Origin: Maratus speciosus
Lineage: Eukaryota > Arthropoda > Arachnida > Araneae > Salticidae
Reading direction: 5' to 3'
Assembly (NCBI GenBank): GCA_963932465.1
Contig: OZ010799.1
Span: forward strand, 279,407,164 to 279,471,163
Length of the DNA stretch: 64,000 nt
A program made the position numbers and the translations under genes. The notes under the pieces were generated by a model, which saw only the letters and a program-made list of their open reading frames with translations, ran no database searches and was not told the DNA's origin. Below, in pieces: positions 1 through 11,883 of this stretch (its first letter is position 1; each line of letters opens with the position of its first letter).

Positions 1-28
1 CAAATGGTCATTGTAATTTGTTAAATTG

Positions 29-34
<6 letters not shown>

Positions 35-61
<27 letters not shown>
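35..61. repeat. Poly-T tract after a repeated segment
   Basis: A homopolymer T run. The sequence just before it (GTAATTTGTTAAATTGC then T's) recurs near 37,475-37,500, also followed by T's. The window therefore begins inside a copy of a dispersed repeat whose other copy lies at 37.5 kb. Confidence 0.8.
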
Positions 62-65
<4 letters not shown>

Positions 66-1165
66 GTGTAACAAAGAGTTTCAAGTTGAAGTTCTAATTC
101 AATTTAGCACCTTCGATCATTTAGGTTCGATATTTAGTAGCAATTATTTAGTGTGTTAGCAACTTGATTTACGAAAGAAACGTTAGGCTGGTGGACACCT
201 TTTTCTGCGCCACATGTTAGCATACAATATACGTAATGAAGTAATGTAGTCAGTTTAAAATATTTTTCACGATTTAGATAAATTGAAAGCAAACCAGACA
301 TTTTATGCATTAAATTTTAAAATGTTACTCATACAATTTAGCGGCCAAACTGTACGTTTGTGTTAAAATTCCCCTATTACATTAAGTATCACTTAGTAAT
401 TGATAAATCCGAATGGCATTTACAAATTCTGAAAAATGGATTGTCAGTTGTAAATTTCTTTCAAAAATTCAAATATTTGACAGTAAATTCGACGTTTGCC
501 TGCCTTAAATATAACTATATATGTTGGTTATTTGATTCGCTTGCAACTTGTAAAAACCTGTTTCAATAAATAAATTCAGTGCGAACAGAAATTTTTTATT
601 CTTCTAATTGTATGATGGAATATTGAAATAATTAAAAATAATGTTGTTATGTTTATTTCTAGAAGAAATATATATGTCAATTATGCAACAATTTACCCAA
701 TATAAATTTATCGTCAGCCATAAATATTTGCCAGATAATTGAATTGAAAATGCCTGAAATAATTGCATTTTGTAGGATCTCATCATATATAAAATAAAAT
801 TGAGCCTTTTTCTTTTTATACACACACTATGTTACATAAATATGGAATTCAAATGAATAACATTAAAATCTGATAATATTTCCAATTGTTTAGTTTTAAT
901 AACACCAAATTAACAAGGCGTAAATGAAAACATAATTATATTTTACTTTTCTAGAAAGCGTACACATAGTTAAATTATTATTTTTATTCATTCATACATT
1001 AATGAGAGATATTTTTTATAAACATATAAATAGGCCAACATATAAGCAAAATGGTACTATTATACAAATGGTACAAAGTACTATGGTAATTAAAAACATT
1101 TGTTTTGATTTCGTTCGCATTTTTTTCATTCTTTAAAGATTATGCTTTAAATTATGAATGTTAGA
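62..1165. other. Intergenic AT-rich sequence, nothing recognised
   Basis: Frames on both strands are short and rich in low-complexity codons. I found no domain motif, RNA gene, terminal repeat or conserved tandem structure. The open frames here (60-75 codons) fit chance in AT-rich DNA. Confidence 0.6.
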
Positions 1166-1167
1166 TA

Positions 1168-1512
1168 CACTGTAAAAAAACCACTGTAAATTTGCCAGCA
1201 CAAACTCCATCACAGTTGAATGCACTGTATCTTCTTTGGTTTCCTGACTATTTAAACATGAAAAATACAGTAGTTGCGTAAAATTAACAGTACAATGTAC
1301 TGGGAGTTTGGACGCATTTGGACGACAGCACAAACTACTGGCGTCCAAATTGCCAGTACATTGTGCTGTTAATTTTACGCAACTACTGTATTTTCCACGT
1401 TTAAATAGTCAGGAAATCAAAGAAAGATACAGTACATTCAACCGTGATCGAGTTTGTGTACGAGATGAACAGCACTTTGTACTGTAAAAATGTCGTTTTT
1501 TTTTTTACAGTG
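1168..1512. mobile_element. Foldback MITE with CACTGT termini and TA target duplication
   Basis: The ends are CACTGTAAAAAAA and its inverse TTTTTTTACAGTG, each bounded by TA (1166-1167 and 1513-1514). The arms are long inverted repeats. AATACAGTAGTTGCGTAAAA on the left mirrors TTTTACGCAACTACTGTATT on the right, and GGACGCATTT mirrors the region around the centre. The TA duplication and foldback structure fit a non-autonomous Tc1/mariner-type element. A close copy lies at 4,230-4,529. No coding capacity. Confidence 0.85.
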
Positions 1513-1513
1513 T

Positions 1514-4102
1514 AAAATATCAATAAACCGAAAAAAAAGCGAAAGACATAAAATCATAAAATATTTTTATTTATGTAATACTCACAGCTATTAATGAAAA
1601 TAAGGATGTTTGTTTATTGTTTAAGTATTTCAATCTAAGGAGTATTTATTCCGTCCAAAATAACATTTTATAGTTCGATATTTTAATAATGTAAATTGAA
1701 TGCAACTGAAAGTAAGTTGCAATTTCAAATCAGCATAGTTATTAGTTTTTAATATTTTTACCGATTATCATGTTAGCAAATATGATATCTTCGGTTATGA
1801 GGATCACTTTCCTTATTAATACTTTATTCTTAAAATTTAGTGTAACTTTAATATAACTTGTTATTTTATTGTTGTATAGTTTTTATAAATGCTCGTTCTT
1901 AGCGTTTGTAGATTACGTCCAAATTTTTCGACAGGAAGTTATGTTTATTAATAAAATTTCGCGTATTTTACTAATTATATTAATAAAATTACTAGGGTTA
2001 CTGGTCGGTGAGATGCCATGTTGGACAAGATGCTGTGTCACGTGGTTTTCATATGCTCAGATGCTGTAGGGTAACTCCGCTCAGTTGTGAGGAAGAGGGT
2101 TCATTATTTGTACTTTAATTTCAGATTCCGTTCTATTTATTTTATTTTAAGTGGTGCTTTTTCACTGCTATTTCTTCTTAACACTTCTGTTAAGTGTCCA
2201 AAATCTTTTACGTCACTTCTTTATTTGCCTATATAAGTTTTAGTTTAAACGTCAGAGACTTAAATCTGATTTTTTTTGAGAAACTGCTGATACACTATAT
2301 GGCCAAAGGTGACCGATCACTTGCGATTTTAGACGTTTTGTTAAATATCTAGAAAAATACATAAGGAATTAGCCTGAAACTGCAGGCGTGTAAACAGTAT
2401 AGTATAGGTCATATATTTCCGCGAAGCTATTTCACGAAACCCCATAGGGGACCATCAACAAATTGAAAAAGAACGAATATATTTTGAATAACCCTGTAAA
2501 AACTAATGCAGCAAAAGTGTTAAAACTCGAGATTGTGAATAAGTAGCTTATTGTAATATGCTGTGTTCATTTTAAAATAGCAATTAACATTTAATTAAGA
2601 AAATTAGAAAAACTATGAATTTTTACTTGCATTCAGTCGCATAATTTTTTTCATACTGAACACAGCTTTGTAATCCCATTTCATTTTCATGATAATATAA
2701 ATATTTATGTAGGCCAAAATTTTTAAAACTCTACTTCAAATAGTTTTGAATGTATCAAAGGCGCAAGAGTAAAAAATTTCATTTTGAGAAAAAGCCGTTT
2801 AAAGAATGAATTGTATCTTTTAAATATAAAATATATAATAAAGGGAACAAAACCACTAATCGTATTCTGTATAAAATTAGATACTAGTTTAAAATGATAA
2901 ATATAAAATTATTTGTAAAATGCTGAAGAATATAGGAACATGCTTAAAAAAATAAATATATGTAATTTGTAAAAATGTAGCATTTACTATTGCAAAAAAT
3001 TAATTTTAAACATATAACTTAAAATTTTGTTCAGTTTTGATTGAAAAGTGAATTATATGTGCACGTTTTATAAAACTAAATTATTTAAAGCAAAATATAG
3101 GTCATTTTATAGGGATTCTCTTATTTCGATATCTGATTCGCGTACTTTGCTGCACAAAAATCCGTATAGTTTACTAAAAAAATATATCGATGTCAATAAA
3201 TCTGTTTTATAAACTGTCAACTGAAACAAAAATCACTATCAAATTTACTACTTTTTAGTTTTCTATAAGATGCATTAGCACCTTAGGATATAATTCTATC
3301 ATCGTATTTTGTATAGTGATTACTATTAAACTGACTCCTCCTTCGATGGTTTTCTGAAGCACATTTTGCATATTTTTTCATTACAGAGCTAATAAGTACT
3401 AAGAAGTAGAATTCTATTACAAAATCAGGAAAGTATTGCACTAGGAGAAAAAACTGTTTTGTTTCAAATTTAAGTACTTAATAGCAAATAAAACTGTGAA
3501 AAACCATGAAAGTAAATGAATTTGGCGAAAGTGGAAGTTAAAGTTAATATTTTAAAGCTTTCTTATTATTGTTTAAGGTATTTAACCACGAACAATTGCC
3601 TCATTTTAGCATGTTTTCAAAGTTACCATAATATGAAAGCGCGAAAACAAAATGTAAACAAGCCACCGTGACTGTTGTCGTAGGGCTGTTTTTTCGGAAA
3701 TGAAGAGGTGATGTCTTCATTTTCCCTAATGTCTCAGTAAATAATAATTACACAGTTAAAAGATTGGTATCAACTTATTCAGAATACAATAACTTTTCTA
3801 ACGATGTAAAAATAAAAAAAAAATTTGAAAATTTGATTTTTGAAAATTTTAAAAGTGTCTTAAAAAGTCTTAAATGTTTAGTATGACATAAAGAAATATT
3901 AAAATCTAAAGTGAACATAATTTGGAAGGTTTCTATGTCTACTGTGCACTATAAATAAATCGCATGTGCCCTATAAATAATTGTTTAATAATTATTAATT
4001 TTAATTACTGTTAAAAATTTTATGTTAAATGCAGTTATAAATAATTTTAATAAATGTAAACATCAGAAGTATATACTATAGTTTTAGAAAACTAGGGGTT
4101 TC
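1514..4102. other. Non-coding AT-rich sequence with a lone mariner-like end
   Basis: No domain-bearing frame was found in about 2.6 kb. The only element-like signal is TA followed by CACTATATGGCCAAAGGTG at 2,291-2,311. It resembles a Tc1/mariner terminus, but I found no matching inverted end nearby, so it is a fragment at best. Confidence 0.5.
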
Positions 4103-4219
4103 TGTTGAAAATAAATAAAGAAACAAGCATAAGAGGCTGGATCGAATTGAGTATATTGAGTTACACATGTACAATAACTACAATACCTGAAAGAAAACAG
4201 AAAAATAACGTGTATTTAT

Positions 4220-5063
4220 CATGGAACTACACTGTAAAAAAACGACATTTTTACAGTACAAAGTACTGTTCATCTCGCGCACAAACTCGATCACAGTGAA
4301 TGGGCTGTATCTTTCTTTGATTGCCTAACTTTACAATGGTGCTGGCAATTTGGACGCCAGCAGTTTGTGCTGTAAAAAAATGCGTCCAAATTGCCAGCAC
4401 ATTGTACTGTTAATTTTACGCAACTACTGTATTTTCCATGTTAATATAATCAGGAAACCAAAGAAAGATACAACACATTCACTGTGATCGAGTTTGTTCT
4501 GGAAAATTTACAGTGGTTTTTTTACAGTGTATTAATGAGGAGGAACTGACATAGCCTTGAAATAGTGAAGCTTCAACTGTAACCGCTTTCGCAGGGGTTA
4601 ATCACCACCAGGACAAACTCGCACCAGTAAATTTAAATAGAAATTTTCTCTTTATTTAAACGCCTTCTTAACTCAGAAGTTCTTTCATAAATTATGGCCA
4701 AAATAACTATTCATTTTTACTGGTGGAAGTTTACTCCGGCGGTAGTCATGCCCTTTGTTTCCGCCATAGTGTGACAACCTAGACAACCCCTTGTCAATGT
4801 CAGTAAAAAAGCTTTTAATACTTGCGTAAAATAACACCAATTAAAACAAAAAGAAATTTTTACCTTATTTCTGAGCGAAATTGTCCATGAATTAAATAAG
4901 GCAATTTTTTCTATACAAATTTACTGTGGAAGTTTACCTTGGCAATAATCAGAAACTGTTGACCCGATACATAAAAGCAGCCGCCATCTTGTGAAAACCT
5001 CATCAGTTACTTCATTCGCAACTAGTAGAGAATATACTACATCCTTTTTATTCGTAACTCCAT
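4220..5063. mobile_element. DNA element with 9-bp TSD inserted in the Copia LTR
   Basis: The LTR sequence is interrupted between two identical 9-mers TGTATTTAT (4,211-4,219 and 5,064-5,072). The uninterrupted LTR at 12 kb has this string once. The insert has short inverted ends, ATGGAACTAC on the left and GTAACTCCAT on the right. A duplication of 8-9 bp fits a hAT- or Mutator-type element, and I cannot choose between them. A foldback MITE (4,230-4,529) sits immediately inside its left end. No transposase is visible. It also contains GCCGCCATCTTG near 4,982. Confidence 0.75.
4230..4529. mobile_element. Foldback MITE, second copy of the 1.2-kb family
   Basis: TA (4,228-4,229), CACTGTAAAAAAACGAC on the left, TTTTTTTACAGTG on the right, then TA (4,530-4,531). 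The internal arms share AATTTTACGCAACTACTGTA and GTCCAAATTGCCAG with the copy at 1,168-1,512. It is nested in another transposon that is itself inside the Copia LTR, so it belongs to the youngest insertion layer here. Confidence 0.85.
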
Positions 5064-5425
5064 TGTATTTATAGATTTTGAAAGGCCTTTGACAGACAGG
5101 TTAGCGGACGTCGAAGAGAGCTAGAAAATTAGGTTAAATAACCAATCACAGTTAAATATATAAAAATTCATTAAAATGAAAACAGAATTAACAGTAAAAT
5201 GATATAATGTTATGATTACTATATTCTAATACCCGCCCATAATCTAGCATTGCATCAGAAAAATAAAAGAAAATTTTAGTAAACAAACATTAAAAATAGT
5301 ATGACACAATCTTTAAACATCACTTGTACAAAAAGCAAAGATATAACTGTTCATGAACTTTAACTTTCGGTAAAGCCTTCGTAAAAAAATCAGCAATTTC
5401 AATATTTGAAGGAGTATACTCAATT

Positions 5426-5545
5426 AGGTAGATTTCGTAAGAAATACTACCTATTGCAGTCGTTACCATGGTGCGACTTTTGAAAAATTCCTTCATAACT
5501 TTTCATTATAGGACCCCAGGAACCCAAAACCACCCCCACCTAAAA

Positions 5546-5613
<68 letters not shown>

Positions 5614-6408
5614 TGTATGTACTAAATTTTGTCCGCACGATAAAAGTCGCAATAATGCACGGATCGTCTTCAAACTCGCCAACAACTTTGAGATGGTTGA
5701 TATCTCGGCGGGGATTGAAAATGGGCAAAATCGGCCCAAGGGAATGGAAATGGGGAGGGCTCAAAATTTTGAATACCGTCTTAACATGATTCTGATAAAA
5801 CCAGCTCTTACACAACAATGACAGGAAAAAATAAATATTTTTCGTTAAGCAGTTGCCAACAATTAAAAAAAACAATAAAATTCTCACCACAACAATTGTT
5901 TTTCTATTGCAAGATTTCACGTGAAAAATTAACTTAAATAAATAGTTTGACGAATTGAAAACAAATTGAATATTACGTCATTAGTTTCCTAGTGCAAGAT
6001 TTCCGCATGAAAACTCAAAATGAAATAAATAGTTTGACGAATAAAAAAAAATATATATATATATTGCGTCATATTGGATATATAATGGACCTCAGCAGGT
6101 GAATATGTAACGTCATGTGAGTTTGAAGAAATGTATTAAAACATGATAAAAACCCGACTATGGAAATATTAACATATTTTAACACTTTGAGGTTCTCTGA
6201 ATTTGCTTTATCCATTTTTAAACCTATTCCATATACATGCGTGTGTGTATTAGTGTATATTAGAATTTTCCCAAAATGTTTAGCTCCCTAGAGCTCATTC
6301 TTAGTGAAGGAACTGGGTTTATCTCTAATCTTGATTTAAGTTTTGTTGGTGAATTTAGTACTTAACTTCGAAATCTACCTCCGCCTGTAGGCCCGAGCCG
6401 GCAGGGAT
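5426..6408 (+). mobile_element. HINE (DINE-1/Helentron-like) copy 1, inside Copia RNase H
   Basis: Non-autonomous element starting AGGTAGATTTCGTAAGAAAT. It carries an internal (TA)n microsatellite (about 5,549-5,598). Its inverted sub-terminal repeat CGAAATCTACC is at 6,369-6,379, followed by a 3' stem-loop at 6,384-6,405 (outer stem CCTG/CAGG, inner stem GGC/GCC) and a T-rich flank. Paired sub-terminal inverted repeats, a central microsatellite, a short 3' hairpin and insertion at T-T are the hallmarks of DINE-1/Helentron-associated elements. Copia RNase H sequence continues on both sides, so the insertion site is certain. Confidence 0.85.
5549..5598. repeat. (TA)n microsatellite inside HINE copy 1
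   Basis: Uninterrupted TA dinucleotides that grade into (TATG)n. It creates spurious repetitive reading frames on both strands. Confidence 0.95.
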
Positions 6409-7085
6409 TTTTTTATATTATTTTCTCTTACAACATTTGAAACAAATTTTAGTTTTATTTCAATAGGTTTTATTTTATCATAATTGCTCTCATTACTGAT
6501 ATATTTTATTCAGGATTGATTATCCTAAAAAATAACCAAGTTCTTAATATTTACGATTTCACAAGCAATGTTTTTTAACCATAACAAGTCTTGCAAACTT
6601 TTAGTTAAAGCAAGCTTCGCAACTTCGCTTGACTATAATGCAACTGATTTTTCTTTATTATAACACCGCAGAAGAGGCATGTTACAAAACGTCGAAATTT
6701 AACCTGATACTGATTTACGGTCATTTGTGTTTGCAGCCTAATCGGCAAAAACATACATGGATAATTTAGGATCAGAATTTTGTTTTTTATACACAAGTTT
6801 TAAGAACAATGTTCCTTTTAAATATCTTAAAATTTTCTTTAGTGCAATCCATGCAACATCAGTACGATTTTGCTGCATTCGTCTCAAACAGTTAACTGCA
6901 TACAAAATATCGGGTCGGGAAACATATGCTAAATACAATAAATAACCTACAAGTTCACGATATGGACCAATAAATGGCTTTCCCTTTTTGAAATCAGATA
7001 GGGAAATTCCTATTGGAGGAATTCTCTGTTCCAGATGGGGATTCCTATTTAGGGGAAGTAGGAATATCACAAGGAATATCATTCT

Positions 7086-7890
7086 AGCATATTGAATTTA
7101 GTGAACAATTTAATTATGTAATACTATTGATCCATAATTAAACTATCGGTTGTAAATTTCATTTGAATACCTATAAATTCTGAAACACTTTCTGACTTTG
7201 ACATGTGAAACTATTTACACAATAAGGAAACAACTATATTAGTTTCATTTACATCTAAACCTGCAATAAACATATCATCTGCATAGAAAGCAATAATTAT
7301 TTTAGGATCTTTACTATGCAGAAAAAAATACATGGTTCATTATCAAGTGATTTAAAATTTAATTTTGAAACAAATTCAAACAATCTTTCAAACCATTGTC
7401 GTGGGGCTTGTTTTAGACCATATAAACTTCTTTTAAGCTTACACTTTCGCCCGCTATTATCATCATTCCCTTGTGGCTGAATCATAAAATCAAGTTAATT
7501 TAACTTACCATTCAAGAAAACAGCTTTTACATCTAATACATAAGGATGTAGATCTTCATTTAAAATCAAAATAAGCACTAAACGTAAAGCAGGTATGCTT
7601 ATAACAGGTGAAAAGGTCTCAGCATAGTCCACTCCTTCTTCCTCCATGAATCCGCAAGCTACAAGCCTTTCTTTGTATTTACCGTCTATCGTTTTCCTCA
7701 GCACCCACTTGCAGGAAATGGCATTTTTATCTTTTGGCAGCTTTTCTAAATCCCACATTTCATTTTTTTTTCTCATGGACACCATTTCTTCATCTATAGG
7801 TTCTATCCACTTTTGTTGTTCGTTGTGGGGCAGAGTACAAATGTCATCAAAATTTAATGTTGCTTCTTTAGTAATCATTGTTAAAAAGCA
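7086..7890 (-). pseudogene. Copia reverse transcriptase remnant
   Basis: The minus strand from about 7,880 carries typical Copia RT segments: WVLRKTIDGKYKERLVACG and DYAETFSPV, then LYGLKQAPRQW (around 7,400-7,430). The catalytic box follows at 7,274-7,285 as YADD, where most Copia elements have YVDD. RT would make cDNA from the element RNA in cytoplasmic particles. At least two frame breaks (around 7,490 and 7,290) and missing segments disrupt it. Confidence 0.9.
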
Positions 7891-8026
7891 GCCTTGCTTT
7901 TTCTAGCACGCTGTTCCTTTTTCCCTATCTTGCACCGAAGAAGAATCTCGCTAGTAGATTCGAAACAGCTGTTTGCTGATTTTCATGTATTATTTCTGCA
8001 TTTTTAAACGTTGATTTTTCTGCTTT

Positions 8027-9620
8027 TTAATATTGTTGCACAAAGGCTTTTTTTTTTTTTTTTTTTTTGCTATTTTTACTAATCATTGGTTCAGATATCT
8101 CATGTTCTGGAAACCTAACAGGATGTTTCTTTTCTTTGGGTGATTTTCTCAAACTTTCTTCTGTCGAATTAATTGTTTTTTCTCTAGTTGGCAGGAAACT
8201 ATCGATTACACTTTCTTGAAATAGACTTACATCATCAGGCTCATCTCCATCGATGTTCTGGAAAACGTGTTTAAAATCATTGGAAGTTTTCTTTTCTTCA
8301 TTAAATTTAGCATTTTTAGATATAGTGATGCGTTTTGTTGTAGGATCTAGTAAGCGTTTATGAACAGCCGACAAAAATCTATTTTTTGCATTTTTCATCT
8401 AATTGCTTCCTTTTATTATTAGGTATCACTGTATAGGCATCACAGCCTAATACTCTGAGAGTCTTCAAATCGGGATGATTTTTGTGCTTTAAATAGTGTG
8501 GAGTTGAATTTTCAATTGATGTATGAGGTAATCGATTATTTATGTGGGCGGCAATGAGAAGTGCAAAACCCCAAAAGTTCTTAGGTACATTAGCTTCAAA
8601 TAACATCACCCGACCTTTTACCAAGAGACCTCTATTAGCACGTTCTGATACACCATTCAAACATGGGTATACGGGGGCGAAGGATCAATAAGCATACCAG
8701 CTTCAGTTGGAAAGTTTAAAAATTCGCCTTCAACATATTGTTTTGCGTTATCACATCAAATTTTCCTTACTGTGCGATTCGATTTACAGAAAGATTTAAG
8801 CTCACTTGCTGCATCACTTTTTCGTTTAAGTAGGCGAGCTTCAGTAAAATGCAAAATAGTCATCTATTAAAGTCATAAAATATTGCTCACCTGCAAAAAT
8901 CTTGGGTACTCTCGGGCACATCTGAGTGAATCACCAGATTCTCTTTTTCTAGGACCTTTTCCAACTGGTGTTGCACATAACTTTTAACTTCCACATATTT
9001 CACAGAAATTCGAGGAAGTTGGCAGTCCTAACTACTTCAGGACTTAGTTGCACGAGTGCCCTAATCTGCGATGCCAGATATCACGATTACTTTCTTTTGA
9101 AGCAAGTGCAGTTTCATAAACAGGGCAATGTTACTTACATATTGTCCATTTAAATCATGTTTACCAAAACAAAATTTGTTTCTTCCTTTTTCAATAAATA
9201 CGTTTTCATTCTTGAAAAATAATAGCAAAATTTGCACTTTCAAGTTTTCCAACGGAAATCATCTGCCTATTTAAGTCTGGTACGTAAAGCACATTATTTA
9301 AAATAACGCGTCCATTACATTTGATAATTTTTCAGTAATATTTCCAACAACTTTCATTTCAAGATTCATTGTTTTCGATGTACACTTTATAGTTCCTGAC
9401 GAATGTACTAAAGACGTGAAATATTTCTCAGAACGCATGTGAGAAGTTGCTTCCGAATCTACGACAAATTCGTTCTTTCTAACATTCCCAGAAACAAATT
9501 ATACTGCTGAAGATGCGAACTTTTCTTCTTTTTGCATGAACTTTTAATAACTTTACAATGTCGTTTTATATGGTCACTTTTCCTCATGAATAACAAAACA
9601 GTTTCTTTTTAGAATATTAC
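8027..9620 (-). pseudogene. Copia protease, GAG-pre-integrase and integrase remnant
   Basis: Pieces appear in element order. VVDSEATSHM (about 9,436-9,471) matches the aspartic protease active site, with DSEA in place of the usual DSGA. WHRRLGH at about 9,057-9,083 is the GAG-pre-integrase zinc-binding motif. A stretch with LIDDY near 8,860 lies around an integrase catalytic Asp. GVSERANRG at 8,629-8,655 corresponds to the catalytic Glu box. A Lys/Ser-rich integrase tail follows to 8,027. Many frameshifts and stops separate these. A T20 tract at 8,049-8,068 lies in the linker. Confidence 0.85.
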
Positions 9621-10260
9621 AAATGTTACAAAATAATTCTTTGCGAGTTGACGACAAAAATGCAGCATTATCATGAGCTGTCCTAGTATACAATTTTTCT
9701 TCCTTTGAGTGCAGTAGAAGTACTTCAGGATCTAATCATCTTTTTGTGACGAAATCCAACGTTAAAACAGCATTCGGTTGATTTTCTAAAGTAATTTTCA
9801 CATTTTGAAATTCCTGAGGCAACGGCATCAAAATACAAACAATCTTATCGGTTTCACTTACTTCCTCTCCGGATACCTTGAGATCCGAAATTAATTTATA
9901 TATTTCGTCAATATGGTTTCTCATAGATACAGCACGATGTTTCTTAATAGTTACCAACCTCTTACGAATCAAAAGTTGATTCACTGCGCGCTTCGTATCA
10001 TATGTGCGTTCTGATTTATTCCAAATTTTATGTGCCGTATTTTCATCTTGAAGCGATGTAATCACAACATCACTTATCAGTGATAATAATAAAGCATATG
10101 CCTTTTTTGCTTTCACAATATCCGCAGCATTTCCTTCAGTCGGTTCAATATGCAAAAAGTTTTCTAATTCATTGGCTGCAAAAACTGCGGTAACTATTCT
10201 CTTCCGTACGGAAAATTTTTTACTGTCAACTACAAAAAGAGACATACCAAAACGTTTTTT

Positions 10261-10619
10261 AGGTAGATTTCGTAAGAAATACCACCTATTGCAGTCGTTA
10301 CCATGGTGCGACTTTTGAAAAATTCCTTCAGAACTTTTCATTATAGGACCCAAGGAACCCCAAACCACCCCCACCTAAAAAGTTTATATATATATGTATA
10401 TATGTATGTATGTACTAAATTTTCTCCTCACGATAAAAGTCACAATTATGCACGGAACATCTTCAAACTCGCCAAACACATTGAAATGGCTAATATCTCT
10501 GTGGGGATTACAAATCAGAAAAATCGGCCCAAGGCAGTAGAAATGGGGGAAGGTTAAAAATTTTGAATAGTAAAGGCTAACATGATTCTGATAAAACTAG
10601 CTGTTACAGAAAAATGATC

Positions 10620-10659
<40 letters not shown>

Positions 10660-11137
10660 GTTATAGCAGTTGCCAACAATAATAATAATAAAAAAAACAC
10701 AATAAAATTTTCACCAGAACAATTACTTTTCTATTGCAAGATTTCCACGTTAAAAAATAAATAAATAAATAAATATATATATATATTACGCTATCGTTTC
10801 TCCATACATATAAGGGGGCTTAACGTAGGGGGGACTGTTCTGTCGCGAAATACCGCCAAGTTTGTCGCCAACTTGTGGATATCTCTAATATTTTGCCAAA
10901 TTCCCATAGACATCTATTGTAAACCAATAGGGTTTACTTACTTACAGAAAATCAACAAATTGAGATATTTTAATGCAACAAAAACCAGCTTTTACAGAAA
11001 ACGAAATTAAAATCTCGTCAAAAGCGGTCAGATAATATTGTTAAACTGAGTTTATCCCTAGTCTTCATTTAGTTTTTCTTCGTGAAATTAGTACTTAACT
11101 TCTAAATCTACCTGCGCCTGTAGTCCGAGCCGGCAGG
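10261..11137 (+). mobile_element. HINE copy 2, inside Copia gag
   Basis: It begins AGGTAGATTTCGTAAGAAAT and follows copy 1 closely for its first 150 bp (GTGCGACTTTTGAAAAATTC, ACCCAAGGAACCC, a shorter TA tract). It ends with the sub-terminal repeat AAATCTACC (11,104-11,112) and the 3' stem-loop ending CAGG at 11,137. The interior contains poly-A (10,623-10,657) and (TAAA)n. Gag sequence abuts both ends exactly. It is shorter than copy 1 and differs in the middle, so the two are independent insertions. Confidence 0.85.
10623..10657. repeat. Poly-A tract in HINE copy 2
   Basis: A homopolymer A run of about 35 bp, absent from HINE copy 1 at the corresponding place. Confidence 0.9.
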
Positions 11138-11289
11138 AAGTTTTCTGAGATTCCATTCTGCACGATAAAAAATACAAAAACTAAAGATAAACATTTTCAC
11201 TCGAAATAGCAACAGAAATGGAAGGCAGAAACAAATAGCGCCACAGAGTCTATCAGCTCATTTCAACTTATGTTAAACCGCACTTTGGG

Positions 11290-11880
11290 GTCTTCCACAA
11301 ATGATGTCACGCTTCGAGGGGGAAAGGGGGTTCATGAAAATGTGACAGTTTGTGACAAGGGGGTGGAAGGGGGTGAGAAGAAATGTAATATCACACATTT
11401 TGCTTAAAATAAAAGCATTAAAATCCGCAGATTAAATTTTGAAGTTATTTTGAAATTAAAGTATTTTGTGTTTATAAAGTAGATTTAAAGCCAAAGCCAA
11501 ATATATTAAATTCCATTTCAAATTCCAAAATACGACCGTTTTCAACTGCACTTTCGTATTACTATTGTATATTAATTATGTTTTTGTTATAAACCTTAAT
11601 CTTATTTCATACAAAATAAGTACATCAATCATTTTTATTGTTATGCTCACAAATGTCGTTAAAATACATAGTTAAGTTTAAAAATAAAGTTTAAAATATG
11701 ATCTATAACGTAGTGCTTTGTTTCTGAACTGCAAGTACATGTTTATGTAATATAGCGTGACATGTAACAATGTGAAGGAGGGGGGGGGGGTATGGTGAAG
11801 TGTGACACTTAGTGACAAAGGGAGGGAGGGGTGTCAAAAATATTGAAAAAAAGTGTGACATCATTTATGGACCGCCCCTA
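11290..11880. mobile_element. DNA-transposon MITE in the Copia leader
   Basis: Inverted ends: GGGGTCTTCCACAAATGATGTCAC on the left can be paired with the reverse of GTGACATCATTTATGGACCGCCCC on the right, about 20 of 24 positions. Each end is followed inward by a G-rich, GTGACA-containing stretch. It separates the leader (left) from the 5' LTR (right). Superfamily is unassigned and no coding sequence is visible. Confidence 0.7.
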
Positions 11881-11883
11881 TGC

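Larger units (their letters stand above)
4103..5231 (-). repeat. 3' LTR of the Copia element, split by insertions
   Basis: The parts at 4,103-4,219 and 5,064-5,231 match the intact LTR at 11,884-12,153 along its length. Shared landmarks are TGTTGAAAATAAATAA, GGCTGGATCGAATTGAGTA, TTTTGAAAGGCC and TTAAATAACCAATCACAGTT. In element sense it begins just after a G-rich polypurine-like stretch (plus-strand CCCGCCC at 5,232-5,238). The CCAAT box at about 5,133-5,137 lies in what would be U3. The middle (4,220-5,063) is foreign DNA. Confidence 0.9.
5325..7082 (-). pseudogene. Copia RT connection domain and RNase H, interrupted by HINE 1
   Basis: From 7,082 leftwards the minus strand reads the Copia RT-to-RNase H region. 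It shows YRELVGYLLYLAYVSRPDIL, AVNCLRRMQQN and ILRYLKGT, then DWAANTNDRKSVSG near 6,700-6,745. Further left another frame gives a stretch resembling LWLKNI near 6,570 and EDNQS-like remains. The C-terminal part, including ADFFTKALPKVK, is at about 5,345-5,425, on the far side of HINE 1 (5,426-6,408). RNase H degrades the RNA strand of the replication hybrid. Several frameshifts and stops make it non-functional. Confidence 0.85.
9736..11156 (-). pseudogene. Copia gag (UBN2-type) split by HINE copy 2
   Basis: The start codon with MESQK lies at about 11,140-11,156. The frame is then interrupted by HINE copy 2 (10,261-11,137) and resumes at 10,260 with KRFGMSLFVV. It continues open to 9,736 through residues typical of Copia gag: ENFLHIEPTEG, AYALLLSLISDVV, IDEIYKLISDL and VCILMPLPQEFQNV. 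The longest open frame here starts inside the HINE (at 10,374), so its first 38 residues are not gag. Gag would form the particle shell. Confidence 0.88.

Noticed and set aside
2291..2311. Complete Tc1/mariner element
   Set aside because: Only one end (CACTATATGGCC) is visible. No inverted partner found within several kb.
5468..5920. Three overlapping frames of 77-123 codons with runs of Tyr-Ile
   Set aside because: They are translations of the (TA)n microsatellite and HINE copy 1 on both strands. No independent protein evidence.
10303..10557. 84-codon plus frame starting MVRLLKNSF
   Set aside because: It is the same HINE sequence as in copy 1 (5,468). Conservation is explained by the repeat, and the frame ends differ.
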